A stretch of DNA of 64,000 nucleotides from Schlegelella_A sp965246805 (GCA_965246805.1 CBDFFO010000008.1:108052-172051), one strand, 5' to 3'. Positions 8,592-17,295 are shown, counted from the first letter of the stretch. Numbers and translations: made by a program. The notes: generated by a model not told the origin, from the letters alone.

Positions 8592-9581
8592 TCAATGCAA
8601 AGAGGTCTTTACGATGGCTGCGGCCGGCTCGGGCGGCGCGGGGTTGGCCATCGGGGCGGCCGCGGGGCTGCGGTCGGCGGTCGCCTCTGGCGTGGCCTCG
8701 GCTTCGAGCGATGCGCCATTGAGCAGTCGCTCTTCCGCTTCGCGGTTCATCACGATGATGCTGATGCGGCGGTTGATCGGATTCGTCGGATCGTTGGGCG
8801 TGAACAGGGTGCTCGATGCGAGACCTTTCACGATCAGCACGCTGCTCTCGGGCAGGCCGCCCGACACCAGCTCGCGCCGCGACGCGTTGGCCCGGTCGCT
8901 CGACAGCTCCCAGTTGCTGTAGCCGCGGTCACCGCCGCCGAACGGCTGCGCGTCGGTGTGACCTTCGAGCGTGAGGTGGTTGGGCACGTCGGCGAGCACT
9001 TCGCCGATGTCGTGCAGCAGTTCCTTCATGTAGGGTTTCACCACCGCACTGCCGCTGTCGAACATCGGCCGGTTCTGCTCGTCGACGATCTGGATGCGCA
9101 AGCCGTCCTTCGTCATTTCGAGGCGGATCTGCGATTTCATCGCGGCGAGCTTCGGGCTTGCGTCGAGCTTCTTCTCGATCTTTTCCTTCAATGTCTGCAG
9201 CTTCGCGATCTCGAGCCGCTTCTGCTCGGCCTGCAACGACTTGAGGCTGATGGTTCGCTTCGGCGCATCGATGTCGCCCTGCTTCACCTGCCCCGAGCTG
9301 CGCGTGAGATCGGCGCCGCCACCGCGCACCACGCTCGACGAATCACCCGAGCCACTGCCGCCGACCATCGAAACCTTGAGCGGCGCGTTGAAGAAATCGG
9401 CAATGCCCTTTTTGTCGCCTTCGGTCGTCGAACCGAGCAGCCACATGAGGAGGAAGAACGCCATCATCGCGGTCACGAAGTCGGCGTAGGCGATCTTCCA
9501 AGCGCCGCCATGCTTGGCGTGGCCGCCCTTCTTCACCCGCTTGATGATGATGGGCTGGAGCTTCTTTGAATCACCCGCCAT
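8592..9581 (-). CDS. motB: Flagellar stator protein MotB
   Basis: MotB pairs with MotA to form the ion channel that powers the motor and anchors it to peptidoglycan. The 329-residue product has a single N-terminal membrane helix (YADFVTAMMAFFLLMWLL) with the essential channel aspartate at residue 34. A periplasmic linker follows, then a C-terminal OmpA-like domain with TLEGHTDAQPF and NRRISIIVMNR at about residues 210-300. The acidic/alanine-rich tail is longer than in E. coli. The gene lies 153 bases downstream of motA rather than overlapping it, and that gap holds inverted repeats. Confidence 0.96.
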   Translation of the reverse strand: MAGDSKKLQPIIIKRVKKGGHAKHGGAWKIAYADFVTAMMAFFLLMWLLGSTTEGDKKGIADFFNAPLKVSMVGGSGSGDSSSVVRGGGADLTRSSGQVKQGDIDAPKRTISLKSLQAEQKRLEIAKLQTLKEKIEKKLDASPKLAAMKSQIRLEMTKDGLRIQIVDEQNRPMFDSGSAVVKPYMKELLHDIGEVLADVPNHLTLEGHTDAQPFGGGDRGYSNWELSSDRANASRRELVSGGLPESSVLIVKGLASSTLFTPNDPTNPINRRISIIVMNREAEERLLNGASLEAEATPEATADRSPAAAPMANPAPPEPAAAIVKTSLH

Positions 9582-9611
9582 GGAATTGGGCCCCCACGTC
9601 GCTTCGCTCCT

Positions 9612-9739
9612 GCCCCCCGAGGGGGCGCCTCGCGGCAGGCCCGGCGAAGCCGGTTCCTGCGCGAGTAGCTCTATCGCACCGTCGCTTCGCTTGGTGCGTC
9701 ACCTTTGTTCGGCACCTTCGCTTCGCTCGGTGCGTCATT
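9612..9739. repeat. Inverted and tandem repeats between motA and motB
   Basis: The gap holds a gccccc/gggggc hairpin at 9612-9626 enclosed by cctgcc/ggcagg. It then holds two near-identical units, each of the form gcacc, TCGCTTCGCT and ggtgc, at 9676-9703 and 9712-9739. The second unit runs into the motA stop codon. Each unit can fold as a small stem-loop. The block resembles dispersed intergenic repeats I recall from related Burkholderiales, which is memory and not a search result. Confidence 0.6.
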
Positions 9740-10595
9740 TCTTGCCTTTGACGTGGTTCTCGAGTTCGAGGAACGTCGGCCGATCTTTCGAGAACAGCAC
9801 CTTGCGGCCGAACTCCACCGCCACCTGCGGCGCGTAGCCTTGCATGCTCGCGAGCAGCGTGGTCTTGATGCACTGCAGCTCTTTCGAATCGTCGTCGACC
9901 TTCTGTTCGAGCAGGCCGCCGAGCGGCTCGACCACGCCGTAGGCCAGCAAGATGCCGAGGAAGGTGCCGACCAGCGCCGAGCCGATCATGCCGCCGAGGA
10001 TGGCCGGCGGCTGGCCGACCGAGCCCATCGTGTTGACCACGCCGAGAACGGCCGCGACGATGCCGAAGGCGGGCAAGGCGCCCGCCAGCCGACCGATCGC
10101 CGAGACCGGGCCGTGCGCTTCGTTGTGGTGGGTCTCGATCTCGCTGTCCATCAGGCTCTCGATCTCGTGCGCGTTCAGGTTGCCCGACACCATCATGCGG
10201 AGGTAGTCGGTGATGAACTCGACCACGTGGTGGTCGGAGCCCACCACCTTGTACTTCTGGAACAGCGCCGACGTGTGCGGCTCCTCGACGTCCTTCTCGA
10301 TCGCCATCAGGCCCTCCTTGCGCGCCTTCTGGAGAATGTCGTAGAGCAGCGCCATCAATTCCATGTAGCGCGCCTTCGAGTACTTGCTGCCCTTCAGCAG
10401 GCCCGGCAACGCGGCGAGCGTCGCCTTCAGCACCTTCGGCTGGTTGTTGACGACGAACGCGCCCAGCGAGCCACCGAGGATCGCCATCAGCTCGGTCGGC
10501 AGCGCGTGGATGATCACGCCGATGTTGCCGCCGTGCAGGATGTATGCACCGAAGATGCAGCCAAGCGCGACGCCGTAGCCGATGAGAACGAACAT
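9735..10595 (-). CDS. motA: Flagellar stator protein MotA
   Basis: MotA is the multi-spanning stator subunit that couples ion flow to rotor torque. The 286-residue protein begins with MFVLIGYGVALGCIFGAYIL and has four predicted membrane helices. The cytoplasmic loop between helices 2 and 3 is charged (LQKARKEGLMAIEKDVEEP near residues 88-106), where the rotor-contacting Arg and Glu of this family lie. Helices 3 and 4 are near residues 165-220. The length fits proton-type MotA of betaproteobacteria. A clear sigma-28 promoter lies 61 bases upstream of the start. Confidence 0.96.
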   Translation of the reverse strand: MFVLIGYGVALGCIFGAYILHGGNIGVIIHALPTELMAILGGSLGAFVVNNQPKVLKATLAALPGLLKGSKYSKARYMELMALLYDILQKARKEGLMAIEKDVEEPHTSALFQKYKVVGSDHHVVEFITDYLRMMVSGNLNAHEIESLMDSEIETHHNEAHGPVSAIGRLAGALPAFGIVAAVLGVVNTMGSVGQPPAILGGMIGSALVGTFLGILLAYGVVEPLGGLLEQKVDDDSKELQCIKTTLLASMQGYAPQVAVEFGRKVLFSKDRPTFLELENHVKGKK

Positions 10596-10655
10596 GGTGG
10601 AGGGAGGTTCCGAATCCGTACAACGCGGGCGAAGGGGTGCCGGCCGCTTGGCGAG

Positions 10656-10683
10656 TTATCGGCCCGGCGCGGGCTTCACTTGA
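10656..10683 (-). promoter_or_regulatory. Sigma-28 promoter of motAB
   Basis: The minus strand reads TCAAGTGA (10683-10676), a 12-base spacer, then GCCGATAA (10663-10656), a perfect match to the FliA -10 consensus. Spacing equals that of the fliC promoter. It lies between the flhDC terminator and the motA start. Confidence 0.85.
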
Positions 10684-10739
10684 GTGTGCCCGGGCGGGTG
10701 CGCGGCGATCGCCGCAACTGAACCGGTTTCCCGTCCAGA

Positions 10740-10768
10740 CAAAAAAAGGCGGGTCCCGAAGGACCCGC
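10740..10768 (-). terminator. Rho-independent terminator after flhDC
   Basis: A perfect eight-base stem (gcgggtcc / ggacccgc) with a four-base TTCG loop on the minus strand is followed by a run of seven T. It sits about 160 bases beyond the flhC stop and insulates flhDC from the motAB promoter. Confidence 0.9.
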
Positions 10769-10883
10769 TTCAATGCACATCAGGATGTGCCAGAGGAGAC
10801 AAGCAAGAAAACCCGTGAGCCTTGTGTATCGGCGCCCTTCGCCGAGACTTGAGCGCTGTTTGTTGCGGGGGTGCGGATCGCTG

Positions 10884-10918
10884 CCCTCACCCCAACCCTC
10901 TCCCCGAAGAAGAAAGGG
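10884..10918 (+). repeat. Degenerate REP-like repeat
   Basis: The block starts ccctcaccccaaccctctccc like the copies at 1458 and 55124, but the right arm has decayed to gaagaagaaaggg so the stem is broken. It lies just downstream of flhC. Confidence 0.5.
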
Positions 10919-10926
10919 AATTCATA

Positions 10927-11463
10927 TCAGTGCAGCTGGATCGCGCCGCGTGCCTTGCCTTTGCCGGCACGGGCCGGCGGGTTGCAGAGGCCGCACGTGT
11001 AGTGCTTGGCGTTCTCGTGCGGATGCGTCACGAAGCTGCCACCGCAACCGGAGCACTTGGTCATCGTCAGCATGCCGTTGTCGACGAACTTCACAAGGCG
11101 CCAGGCCCGCGTCACCGAGAGCAGCGCTTCGAGGCCCTGCGCCGAGGTCTGCTCCTGGTAGAGCTGGTACGCCTTGATGACGGTGTCGATCTCGTCCATC
11201 TGCGCGACCTTGTTCAGATACTCGTGGATGTTCAGGAAGAGCGACGCATGGATGTTCGGCTGCCAGGTCATGAACCAGTCGGTCGAGAACGGCAACTGGC
11301 CCTTGCTCGGCGACTTGCCGGCCACCTCTTTGTATAAGCGCAGCAAGCGCTCATAAGACAGATCGGTTTCCGATTCCAGAACCTGAAGGCGCGCGCCGAG
11401 CTGGATCAGCGCGACCGCGCGGCTGATCTGCTTGGCTTCGGTGAGGATGCTCTTGACGCGCAT
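10927..11463 (-). CDS. flhC: Flagellar master regulator subunit FlhC
   Basis: FlhC joins FlhD in a heterohexamer that activates class II flagellar promoters. The 178-residue product has the conserved helical core (ISRAVALIQLGARLQVLESE). Its C-terminal zinc site has four cysteines arranged as CSGC near residues 137-140 and CGLC near 157-160. A basic tail (ARAGKGKARG) follows. It is encoded directly after flhD with a two-base gap, so the pair is co-transcribed, and a strong terminator follows. Confidence 0.96.
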   Translation of the reverse strand: MRVKSILTEAKQISRAVALIQLGARLQVLESETDLSYERLLRLYKEVAGKSPSKGQLPFSTDWFMTWQPNIHASLFLNIHEYLNKVAQMDEIDTVIKAYQLYQEQTSAQGLEALLSVTRAWRLVKFVDNGMLTMTKCSGCGGSFVTHPHENAKHYTCGLCNPPARAGKGKARGAIQLH

Positions 11464-11465
11464 GG

Positions 11466-11789
11466 TCAGGCGGCCTCTTGGTGGCGGCCAGCCATCAGGA
11501 TGGATGCGTGCAGGCGGCTGGTGCCGTCGTTCGCGGCGCTCTTCCCGTGGTTGGTGAGCAGGCCCCAGACCATGTCGTCGTCCATGCGGAAGCGGCAGAG
11601 CAAGGTGTTGCCCGAGGCGATCTTCATCATCTGGGCCGGCGACAGCAGCGCGATCAGCGCCGAGCTTTCTTCGCTGATGCCGAGGCGGTAGAGCGCTTGT
11701 TCGCGGTCCGAGCGGATGAGGCTCTGCGCCAGCATCAGGTACGACAGGTTGGCTTCGCGAATTTCGGTGAGGATCTGGTCGGCGTTCAT
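11466..11789 (-). CDS. flhD: Flagellar master regulator subunit FlhD
   Basis: FlhD is the partner of FlhC in the class I activator of flagellar genes. The 107-residue product starts at ATG 11789 (MNADQILTEIREANLSYLML). The longer open frame to 11900 would add 37 unrelated residues. A purine-rich GGGAA lies about 10 bases upstream. The family core AQSLIRSDREQALYRLGIS is clear. The flhDC pair is divergent from fliC, and the roughly 330 bases between flhD and the fliC promoter should contain the flhDC control region. I see no confident promoter boxes there. Confidence 0.95.
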   Translation of the reverse strand: MNADQILTEIREANLSYLMLAQSLIRSDREQALYRLGISEESSALIALLSPAQMMKIASGNTLLCRFRMDDDMVWGLLTNHGKSAANDGTSRLHASILMAGRHQEAA

Positions 11790-12118
11790 GTGTGTGTTCC
11801 CGGGTTCGATGCTTGTGGATTCATTTGAACTTCTGCGGCAACCTGTCGATATGGATGGCTGCAACGTGAAATGAATTGTGAAGAGCGGAGCTGGTGCCAA
11901 ACATCAGGTCTGTTCTGTCGCTGAAGTCCAGCTTCTTCCATGCCGCGTGTCAGGGAACTTCTGACGCGTTGTGATCCTCGCGGCCGCGGCGTCGTGACAG
12001 TGCTGTCACATTGTTGCCGCCATGCCAATTGGTTCACGACTGCCGACTCGCCACACCATTGCGCAACTGGAGTCAGATGGTTTAGGCAGCTTCGGGAAAA
12101 TTTCTTGCACCTGCTGCC

Positions 12119-12146
12119 TCAAGTTGCCAAACCGCCGACCCGATAA
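12119..12146 (+). promoter_or_regulatory. Sigma-28 promoter of fliC
   Basis: TCAAGTTG (12119-12126), a 12-base spacer, and CCCGATAA (12139-12146) give 13 or more matches to the FliA consensus with the same spacing as the motA promoter. Transcription would begin about 235 bases before the flagellin ATG. Confidence 0.8.
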
Positions 12147-12389
12147 CCAACCCAACGGGGATGAGCAATCAAAACCGGGGTCCGGAGTAAGCCACCCGAT
12201 GTTTCGTAAAGGGCACAACCAATCGCCCCTTCAACGAGATCTGAGGAAGACGAACGCCGGGCGCAGTGGGCCTACGGTTCAAGCCGCGGGCCACTCGGGA
12301 GGAAACGCCAACCACGAGAGGCGCGACCGACCGGGCAATTTGCGGCGCTCATGCCGATAGTTTCTTCAACCGTTCAGGAGTAGTTTCAA
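12147..12389 (+). other. Long 5' leader of fliC
   Basis: No reading frame of interest lies here. The stretch holds several GGA motifs (12184-12187, 12244-12247, 12297-12303, and the ribosome-binding site AGGAG at 12376-12380). It also holds a bulged stem-loop at 12265-12295 (agtgg...ccact) that ends next to GGGAGGAAAC. Multiple GGA sites in a leader are what CsrA-type regulators bind, and flagellin leaders are known CsrA/FliW targets in other bacteria. That role here is inference. Confidence 0.45.
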
Positions 12390-13802
12390 ATGGCTTATAC
12401 GATCAACACGAATCTGGCCTCGCTCACCGCGCAGCGCAATTCGACCAAGAGTCAGAACGACCTTCAAACCTCGATCGCACGGCTCTCTTCGGGCCTGCGC
12501 ATCAACAGCGCCAAGGACGACGCTGCCGGCCTGGCGATCGCTGACCGCTTCACGTCGCAGATCCGCGGCCTGACCCAGGCAGCCCGCAACGCGAACGACG
12601 GTGTGTCGTTGGCGCAAACGGCTGAAGGTTCCTTGGCGTCGATCACCGACAACCTGCAACGCATTCGTGAACTCGCCGTGCAGTCGGTCAATGCGACCAA
12701 CTCCGCGTCGGACCGTGCGTCGCTGCAGCTTGAAGTGACCCAACTGACTTCGGAAATCAACCGCGTCGCCACGCAGACCGCCTTCAACGGCACCAACCTC
12801 CTCGACGGCTCGTTCGCGGCCAAGGTGTTCCAGGTCGGCGCCAACGCCAACCAGACGATCTCGGTCTCGAGCATCGCCAGCGCACGGACCACCGACCTCG
12901 GTGCCAGCTACGTCGCCACCAAGACCTCGACCGTCGCTTTGGCCGGCACGACCTTCGCTTCCGGTGACCTGACTTTGAACGGTGTCTCGATCGCCGCTTC
13001 CGTGGTCGGCCCGCTGGCTGGCCAGGCCGCGACCTCGGCCTACGCGATCGCTCAAGCGATCAACGGCTCGCAAGGCTCCGTGCTCGCCACGGCCAACACG
13101 ACGTCGTACACCGGCGCCGCCGCCACGGCTGCAGCCAACAGCGGCTTGACCATCAACGGCGTTACCGTCGCCGGTGTCGGTGCGCAGGGCTCGGTCGCCG
13201 CACAGGGTGTCGCGAACGCGGCAGCCATCAACCAGGTGTCGGCAGCGACCGGGGTGACGGCGACCGACAACGGCGCCGGCGTCCTGACGCTGACCGCTGC
13301 GGACGGCCGCAACATCGTGGTCGGTGGCACGGTGACCAACACCGGCCTGACCGCGCAGACGAACTACGCGACGATCACGCTGTCGACGAACTCGTCGATC
13401 GCGGCCGGTGCCGACATCGTCATCGCTGGCGCGACCCCCGGCAACGGCGGCTTCGCAGCCGGCACCACGGCAGCAGCGCTCAGCGGTGTGTCGATCTCGA
13501 ACGTCGACATCTCGAGCGTCTCGGGTGCCAACGCGGCGCTGGCCTCGGTTGATGCAGCGCTGAAGTCGGTCGACTCCAGCCGCGCTTCGCTCGGCGCGAT
13601 CCAAAACCGCTTCACGTCGACGATCGCCAACCTGCAAACCAACAGCGACAACCTCTCGGCTTCACGCAGCCGGATCCAGGACGCCGACTTCGCGCAGGAA
13701 ACCGCCAACCTGTCGCGCGCTCAAGTGCTGCAGCAAGCCGGTACGGCGTTGATCGCGCAAGCGAACCAGCTGCCGAACCAGGTGCTGCAGTTGCTTCGCT
13801 GA
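12390..13802 (+). CDS. fliC: Flagellin (first copy)
   Basis: This is the main filament subunit, exported through the flagellar axis. The 470-residue protein has the conserved D0/D1 N-terminus (MAYTINTNLASLTAQRN, then LSSGLRINSAKDDAAGLAIA) and C-terminus (FTSTIANLQTNSDNLSASRS to NQLPNQVLQLLR). A variable Ala/Thr/Gly-rich centre (about residues 175-370) includes the flagellin IN motif region (AINQVSAATGVTATDNGAG). There is no cysteine or tryptophan, as usual for flagellins. It has an AGGAG site nine bases before ATG and ends at a strong terminator. A second flagellin follows. Confidence 0.97.
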   Translation: MAYTINTNLASLTAQRNSTKSQNDLQTSIARLSSGLRINSAKDDAAGLAIADRFTSQIRGLTQAARNANDGVSLAQTAEGSLASITDNLQRIRELAVQSVNATNSASDRASLQLEVTQLTSEINRVATQTAFNGTNLLDGSFAAKVFQVGANANQTISVSSIASARTTDLGASYVATKTSTVALAGTTFASGDLTLNGVSIAASVVGPLAGQAATSAYAIAQAINGSQGSVLATANTTSYTGAAATAAANSGLTINGVTVAGVGAQGSVAAQGVANAAAINQVSAATGVTATDNGAGVLTLTAADGRNIVVGGTVTNTGLTAQTNYATITLSTNSSIAAGADIVIAGATPGNGGFAAGTTAAALSGVSISNVDISSVSGANAALASVDAALKSVDSSRASLGAIQNRFTSTIANLQTNSDNLSASRSRIQDADFAQETANLSRAQVLQQAGTALIAQANQLPNQVLQLLR

Positions 13803-13854
13803 TCGAGAGATAAGACAACACGCGCCTCGAGGCGCAGACCCTGAACGGTCCCTT

Positions 13855-13896
13855 GGGCCAGGCTTCGGAGCACACCTCCGAGGCCTGGCCCTTTTT
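13855..13896 (+). terminator. Rho-independent terminator after fliC
   Basis: The stem gggccaggcttcggag pairs with ctccgaggcctggccc with one G-T mismatch. A run of five T follows. It ends the first flagellin transcript. Confidence 0.92.
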
Positions 13897-13908
13897 GCAT
13901 TTCCAGTT

Positions 13909-13936
13909 TCGAATTGAAGGGGGTTCTCGCCGCTTA
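13909..13936 (+). promoter_or_regulatory. Weak candidate sigma-28 promoter of second flagellin
   Basis: TCGAATTG (13909-13916), 12 bases, then GCCGCTTA (13929-13936) resembles the fliC promoter with several mismatches. It lies just after the terminator and about 120 bases before the second flagellin start. No better candidate was seen in this gap. Confidence 0.35.
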
Positions 13937-14062
13937 TCCGGCGCTTCTCGAACTTGAGCCTGCCAAAGAATGGCGCTACCAGATCTTCACGGGAAGACAG
14001 GAATCCGGGACCGGCGGTTGGTCGCTTGAACCGGACACGCAAAGTTTCTTTGGAGTGACCTC

Positions 14063-15490
14063 ATGGCCCAGACCATCAATACGAACCTCTCGTCGCTGAC
14101 CGCCCAACGCAACTCGCAGCGGACGCAGGGCGAACTGGCAACGAGCATCGCTCGCCTGTCGTCCGGCTTGCGGATCAACAGCGCGAAAGACGACGCGGCC
14201 GGATTGGCGATCTCCGAGCGGTTCACCTCGCAGATCCGCGGTACCAACCAGGCGGCTCGCAACGCCAACGACGGCATCTCGCTGGCTCAGGTCGCGGAAG
14301 GCGGACTGGCCTCCGTCGGCGACAACCTGCAACGGATTCGCGAGCTGTCGGTTCAGTCGGCCAACGCGACCAACAGCACGTCGGACCGCATCGCGCTGCA
14401 GCAGGAAGTCGCGCAGCTGAAGGCGGAAATCGACCGCGTGGGTCAGCAAACCCAGTTCAACGGCTTGAATCTGCTCGACGGCACATTCGCCTCACAACAG
14501 TTCCAGGTCGGCGCCAACGCAGGCCAGACGATTCAGGTCAGTGGCATCGCGAGCGCGCGAGCCTCGGCACTCGGTGCAAGCTACGCCGCATCGCAAACCT
14601 CGACCATCGGGTTGTCGGGCACCGCGGTGGTCACCGGTGCGCTGACGCTGAACAGCATCCCGGTCACGGCACCGGTCGCCGGTGCGCAAGCGGGCCAGGC
14701 AGCCAACAGCGCCTACGCGATCGCGCTCGCCATCAACAACTCGCAGAGCAACGTGCTCGCCACACCGAGCCCCACGGTGCGATCCACCGGCAGCGCGCCG
14801 ACCGCCTTTGGCGCCGTCGCGCCTGGTGCGATCATCATCAACGGCGTCAACGTGCCGGCGTTCAGCGGCGGCATCGACGGGCCGACCCAGGGCACCGCCG
14901 TCGCTGCCGCCATCAACGGCATCTCGGCCGCGACCGGCGTGACGGCGACCGCGGACACGCTCGGCGTCGTCACCCTGACCGCGCCGGACGGCCGCAACAT
15001 CCTCGTCGGCGGCACGGTCCCGACCACGACTGGCCTCAGCGCGGGCACGAGCTACGCGCAGCTCACGCTCAGCACGAGCTCGACGCAGCAGGCCACATCG
15101 AACATCGTGATCGGTGGCTCGGCGCCTGCCAGCACCGGCTTCTCGGCCAGCACGGTCGCTGGCACCATCACCGGCACCGCGGTCTCGAACATCGACATCT
15201 CGACGGTCGCCGGCGCGAACGCTTCGCTCGCGTCGGTCGATGCCGCACTCACCACCGTGAACAGCGAACGCGCCAAGCTCGGTGCGATCCAGAACCGCTT
15301 CACGTCGACGATCGACAACCTGCAGGTCAGCAGTGAAAACCTCACGGCATCGCGCAGCCGGATTCAAGACGCCGACTTCGCCGCGGAAACCGCCGCGCTG
15401 GCGCGCGCGCAGGTGCTGCAACAGGCCGGCACGGCGATGATCGCGCAGGCCAATCAGTTGCCCAACCAGGTCCTGCAGCTGCTCCGGTAA
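14063..15490 (+). CDS. Flagellin (second copy)
   Basis: This is a second filament subunit of 475 residues, clearly paralogous to the first. The N-terminus (MAQTINTNLSSLTAQRNSQR) and C-terminus (NQLPNQVLQLLR) are nearly the same. The middle third differs in sequence while keeping the same order of motifs (AAAINGISAATGVTAT, then APDGRNILVGGT). It has its own terminator and only a weak candidate promoter, so it may be expressed at a different level. A tandem duplication followed by divergence of the surface-exposed region is the simplest origin. Confidence 0.96.
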   Translation: MAQTINTNLSSLTAQRNSQRTQGELATSIARLSSGLRINSAKDDAAGLAISERFTSQIRGTNQAARNANDGISLAQVAEGGLASVGDNLQRIRELSVQSANATNSTSDRIALQQEVAQLKAEIDRVGQQTQFNGLNLLDGTFASQQFQVGANAGQTIQVSGIASARASALGASYAASQTSTIGLSGTAVVTGALTLNSIPVTAPVAGAQAGQAANSAYAIALAINNSQSNVLATPSPTVRSTGSAPTAFGAVAPGAIIINGVNVPAFSGGIDGPTQGTAVAAAINGISAATGVTATADTLGVVTLTAPDGRNILVGGTVPTTTGLSAGTSYAQLTLSTSSTQQATSNIVIGGSAPASTGFSASTVAGTITGTAVSNIDISTVAGANASLASVDAALTTVNSERAKLGAIQNRFTSTIDNLQVSSENLTASRSRIQDADFAAETAALARAQVLQQAGTAMIAQANQLPNQVLQLLR

Positions 15491-15522
15491 GACCCGATCG
15501 GCGTCCCCGCCTCTCGGGAAAG

Positions 15523-15556
15523 CGGCGCGGTACCGGCAACGGACCGCGCCGTTTTC
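15523..15556 (+). terminator. Rho-independent terminator after second flagellin
   Basis: The nine-base perfect stem cggcgcggt / accgcgccg with an 11-base loop is followed by TTTTC. Confidence 0.9.
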
Positions 15557-15573
15557 TCATCGTCGCAGCGCGT

Positions 15574-15600
15574 TCAAGTTCAAGCAACGCACACCGATAA
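15574..15600 (+). promoter_or_regulatory. Sigma-28 promoter of fliD
   Basis: TCAAGTTC (15574-15581), 11 bases, then ACCGATAA (15593-15600). It lies directly after the flagellin terminator and about 45 bases before the fliD ATG. Confidence 0.85.
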
Positions 15601-15645
15601 CACGATGAGCGAGCGAACTCGCTCCAAGGACAGGACCCACGTTTC

Positions 15646-17067
15646 ATGGCAACCGGAACCATCACGTCGGCCGGCATCGGCAGCGGACTCGACGTCGCGG
15701 GCATCGTCAGCTCGTTGTTGGCGGTAGAGCGCCAGCCGCTCAACAAGCTGAAGTCGACGGCGACGACGATCCAGACGCAGATCTCGGCCTACGGCCAGCT
15801 GCAGTCGCAGGTCTCGGCGCTGCAGGACGCCACCTCGCCGCTGATTGCGGCCACCACCTTCAGCGCGACCTCGTCGACGTCGTCCGACTCGAGCGTCGGC
15901 ATCTTCTCGTCGTCGATCGCCCAGCCCGGCACTTATTCGATCAACGTCACCAAGCTTGCATCGGCGCAATCGGTGGTGAGCGCGGTCGGTCAATTCCTGA
16001 CCCCGACGGCCGTCGTCGGCACCGGGACGCTGACGATCCAGCCGAGCAAGCCCGGGGCGTTGCCGATCGCCATCACGATCGGCGCGGCCGACAACACCCT
16101 CGCCGGGGTTCGCGACAAGATCAACGGCGCGAATGCCGGCGTCACCGCGACGCTGGTGACCGATGCGTCGGGCACGCGACTGTCGATCCAGTCGACGTCG
16201 ACCGGTGTCGACAACGGCTTCACGATCGCCGTGGCAGACGCCGACGGCACCAACACCGACGCGACGGGCCTGTCGGCCCTGAGCTACGACGGCACGGTGA
16301 CGAGCCAGCTCACGCTCGCGCAGCCGGCCGCCAATTCGGCCGCCACCATCAACGGCATTGCGGTGAGCTCGGCGAACAACACCTTCGACGGTGTGATCAC
16401 CGGCCTCACCTTCACGCTCAACAAACTCACCACGGTCGGTTCGCCGGCGGTCGTGAACGTGACGCGCAACACCGATTCGATCAAGACCAAGCTGAACACC
16501 TTCATCACCGCGTACAACCAGCTCAACACCTTCCTCAAGCAGAACACGGCGTACGACGCCACGGCCAAGCAAGGGGCCCTCTTGCAAGGAGACGGCACCA
16601 CGGTGGGCATCGAAAACCAGCTGCACGCGCAGATCTCGCAAGGCACCAAGGGCTCGGCGGTGTTCAAGAGCCTCAGCTCGCTCGGCGTCCAGTTGCAAAA
16701 AGACGGCAGCCTGAAGCTCGACGACACCAAGTTCACTGCCGCGGTCGCGAACCTGCCCGAGTTGACCAAGTCGCTGTCGAACGTCGATAGCGTGCAGCCG
16801 CTCAATAACGGCATCGCGAAGAACATCTACGACTGGGCCGGCAAGCTGCTGGCGTCGAACGGCGCGATCCCGGGCAAGACCGCGTCGCTGTCGGCCCGCG
16901 CGGCCGCCAATCAGAAAGACCAGGACTCGCTGAACGACCGCCTGACCGCGATCGAGGCCAGCCTGAAGGCGAAATACTCGGCGCTCGACAAGACGATGTC
17001 GAACGCCAACGCGCTGTCGAAGTACGTGACGCAGCAGATCACGACCTGGAACAAGAACACCAACTAA
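15646..17067 (+). CDS. fliD: Flagellar filament cap protein FliD
   Basis: FliD (HAP2) forms the cap at the filament tip and directs flagellin folding. The 473-residue product begins MATGTITSAGIGSGLDVAGI, the classical FliD N-terminus, and then has a heptad-rich helical region (LNKLKSTATTIQTQISAYGQ). The variable head domains lie at about residues 100-330. A C-terminal helical region (about residues 400-473) ends YVTQQITTWNKNTN, like the D0 domain of the family. Its own sigma-28 promoter precedes it. fliS and fliT follow on the same strand. Confidence 0.95.
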   Translation: MATGTITSAGIGSGLDVAGIVSSLLAVERQPLNKLKSTATTIQTQISAYGQLQSQVSALQDATSPLIAATTFSATSSTSSDSSVGIFSSSIAQPGTYSINVTKLASAQSVVSAVGQFLTPTAVVGTGTLTIQPSKPGALPIAITIGAADNTLAGVRDKINGANAGVTATLVTDASGTRLSIQSTSTGVDNGFTIAVADADGTNTDATGLSALSYDGTVTSQLTLAQPAANSAATINGIAVSSANNTFDGVITGLTFTLNKLTTVGSPAVVNVTRNTDSIKTKLNTFITAYNQLNTFLKQNTAYDATAKQGALLQGDGTTVGIENQLHAQISQGTKGSAVFKSLSSLGVQLQKDGSLKLDDTKFTAAVANLPELTKSLSNVDSVQPLNNGIAKNIYDWAGKLLASNGAIPGKTASLSARAAANQKDQDSLNDRLTAIEASLKAKYSALDKTMSNANALSKYVTQQITTWNKNTN

Positions 17068-17242
17068 CGCCTTGAAGCGTTCGGCCTTCTGCCGCATGAA
17101 CCCGATGCGCCGCGCCCTTCGAGCAGGGGCCGCCGGCGCATTCTCGTTTGTGCCGCACGGGGCGATCCCCCTCGGCCAGCCGCTCGTCGCCTTGACCTCG
17201 AAATCGCTGTCCGGATCCCGTCAAACCCCCGCTTTCGTGCCG

Positions 17243-17269
17243 TAAAGAATCGAGCCAGCAGGTCGATAA
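17243..17269 (+). promoter_or_regulatory. Sigma-28 promoter of fliS
   Basis: TAAAGAAT (17243-17250), 11 bases, then GTCGATAA (17262-17269), about 27 bases before the fliS ATG. It matches the enterobacterial TAAAGTTT form of the -35 box more closely than the other sites here. Confidence 0.75.
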
Positions 17270-17295
17270 ACAAAGGCACCCAGCAGGAGTTTCGA

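Noticed and set aside
12353..12360. GCCGATAG close to the fliC start as a sigma-28 -10 box
   Set aside because: The matching -35 position reads GGCAATTT, a poor match. The pair at 12119-12146 is much better. I keep it as a minor alternative only.
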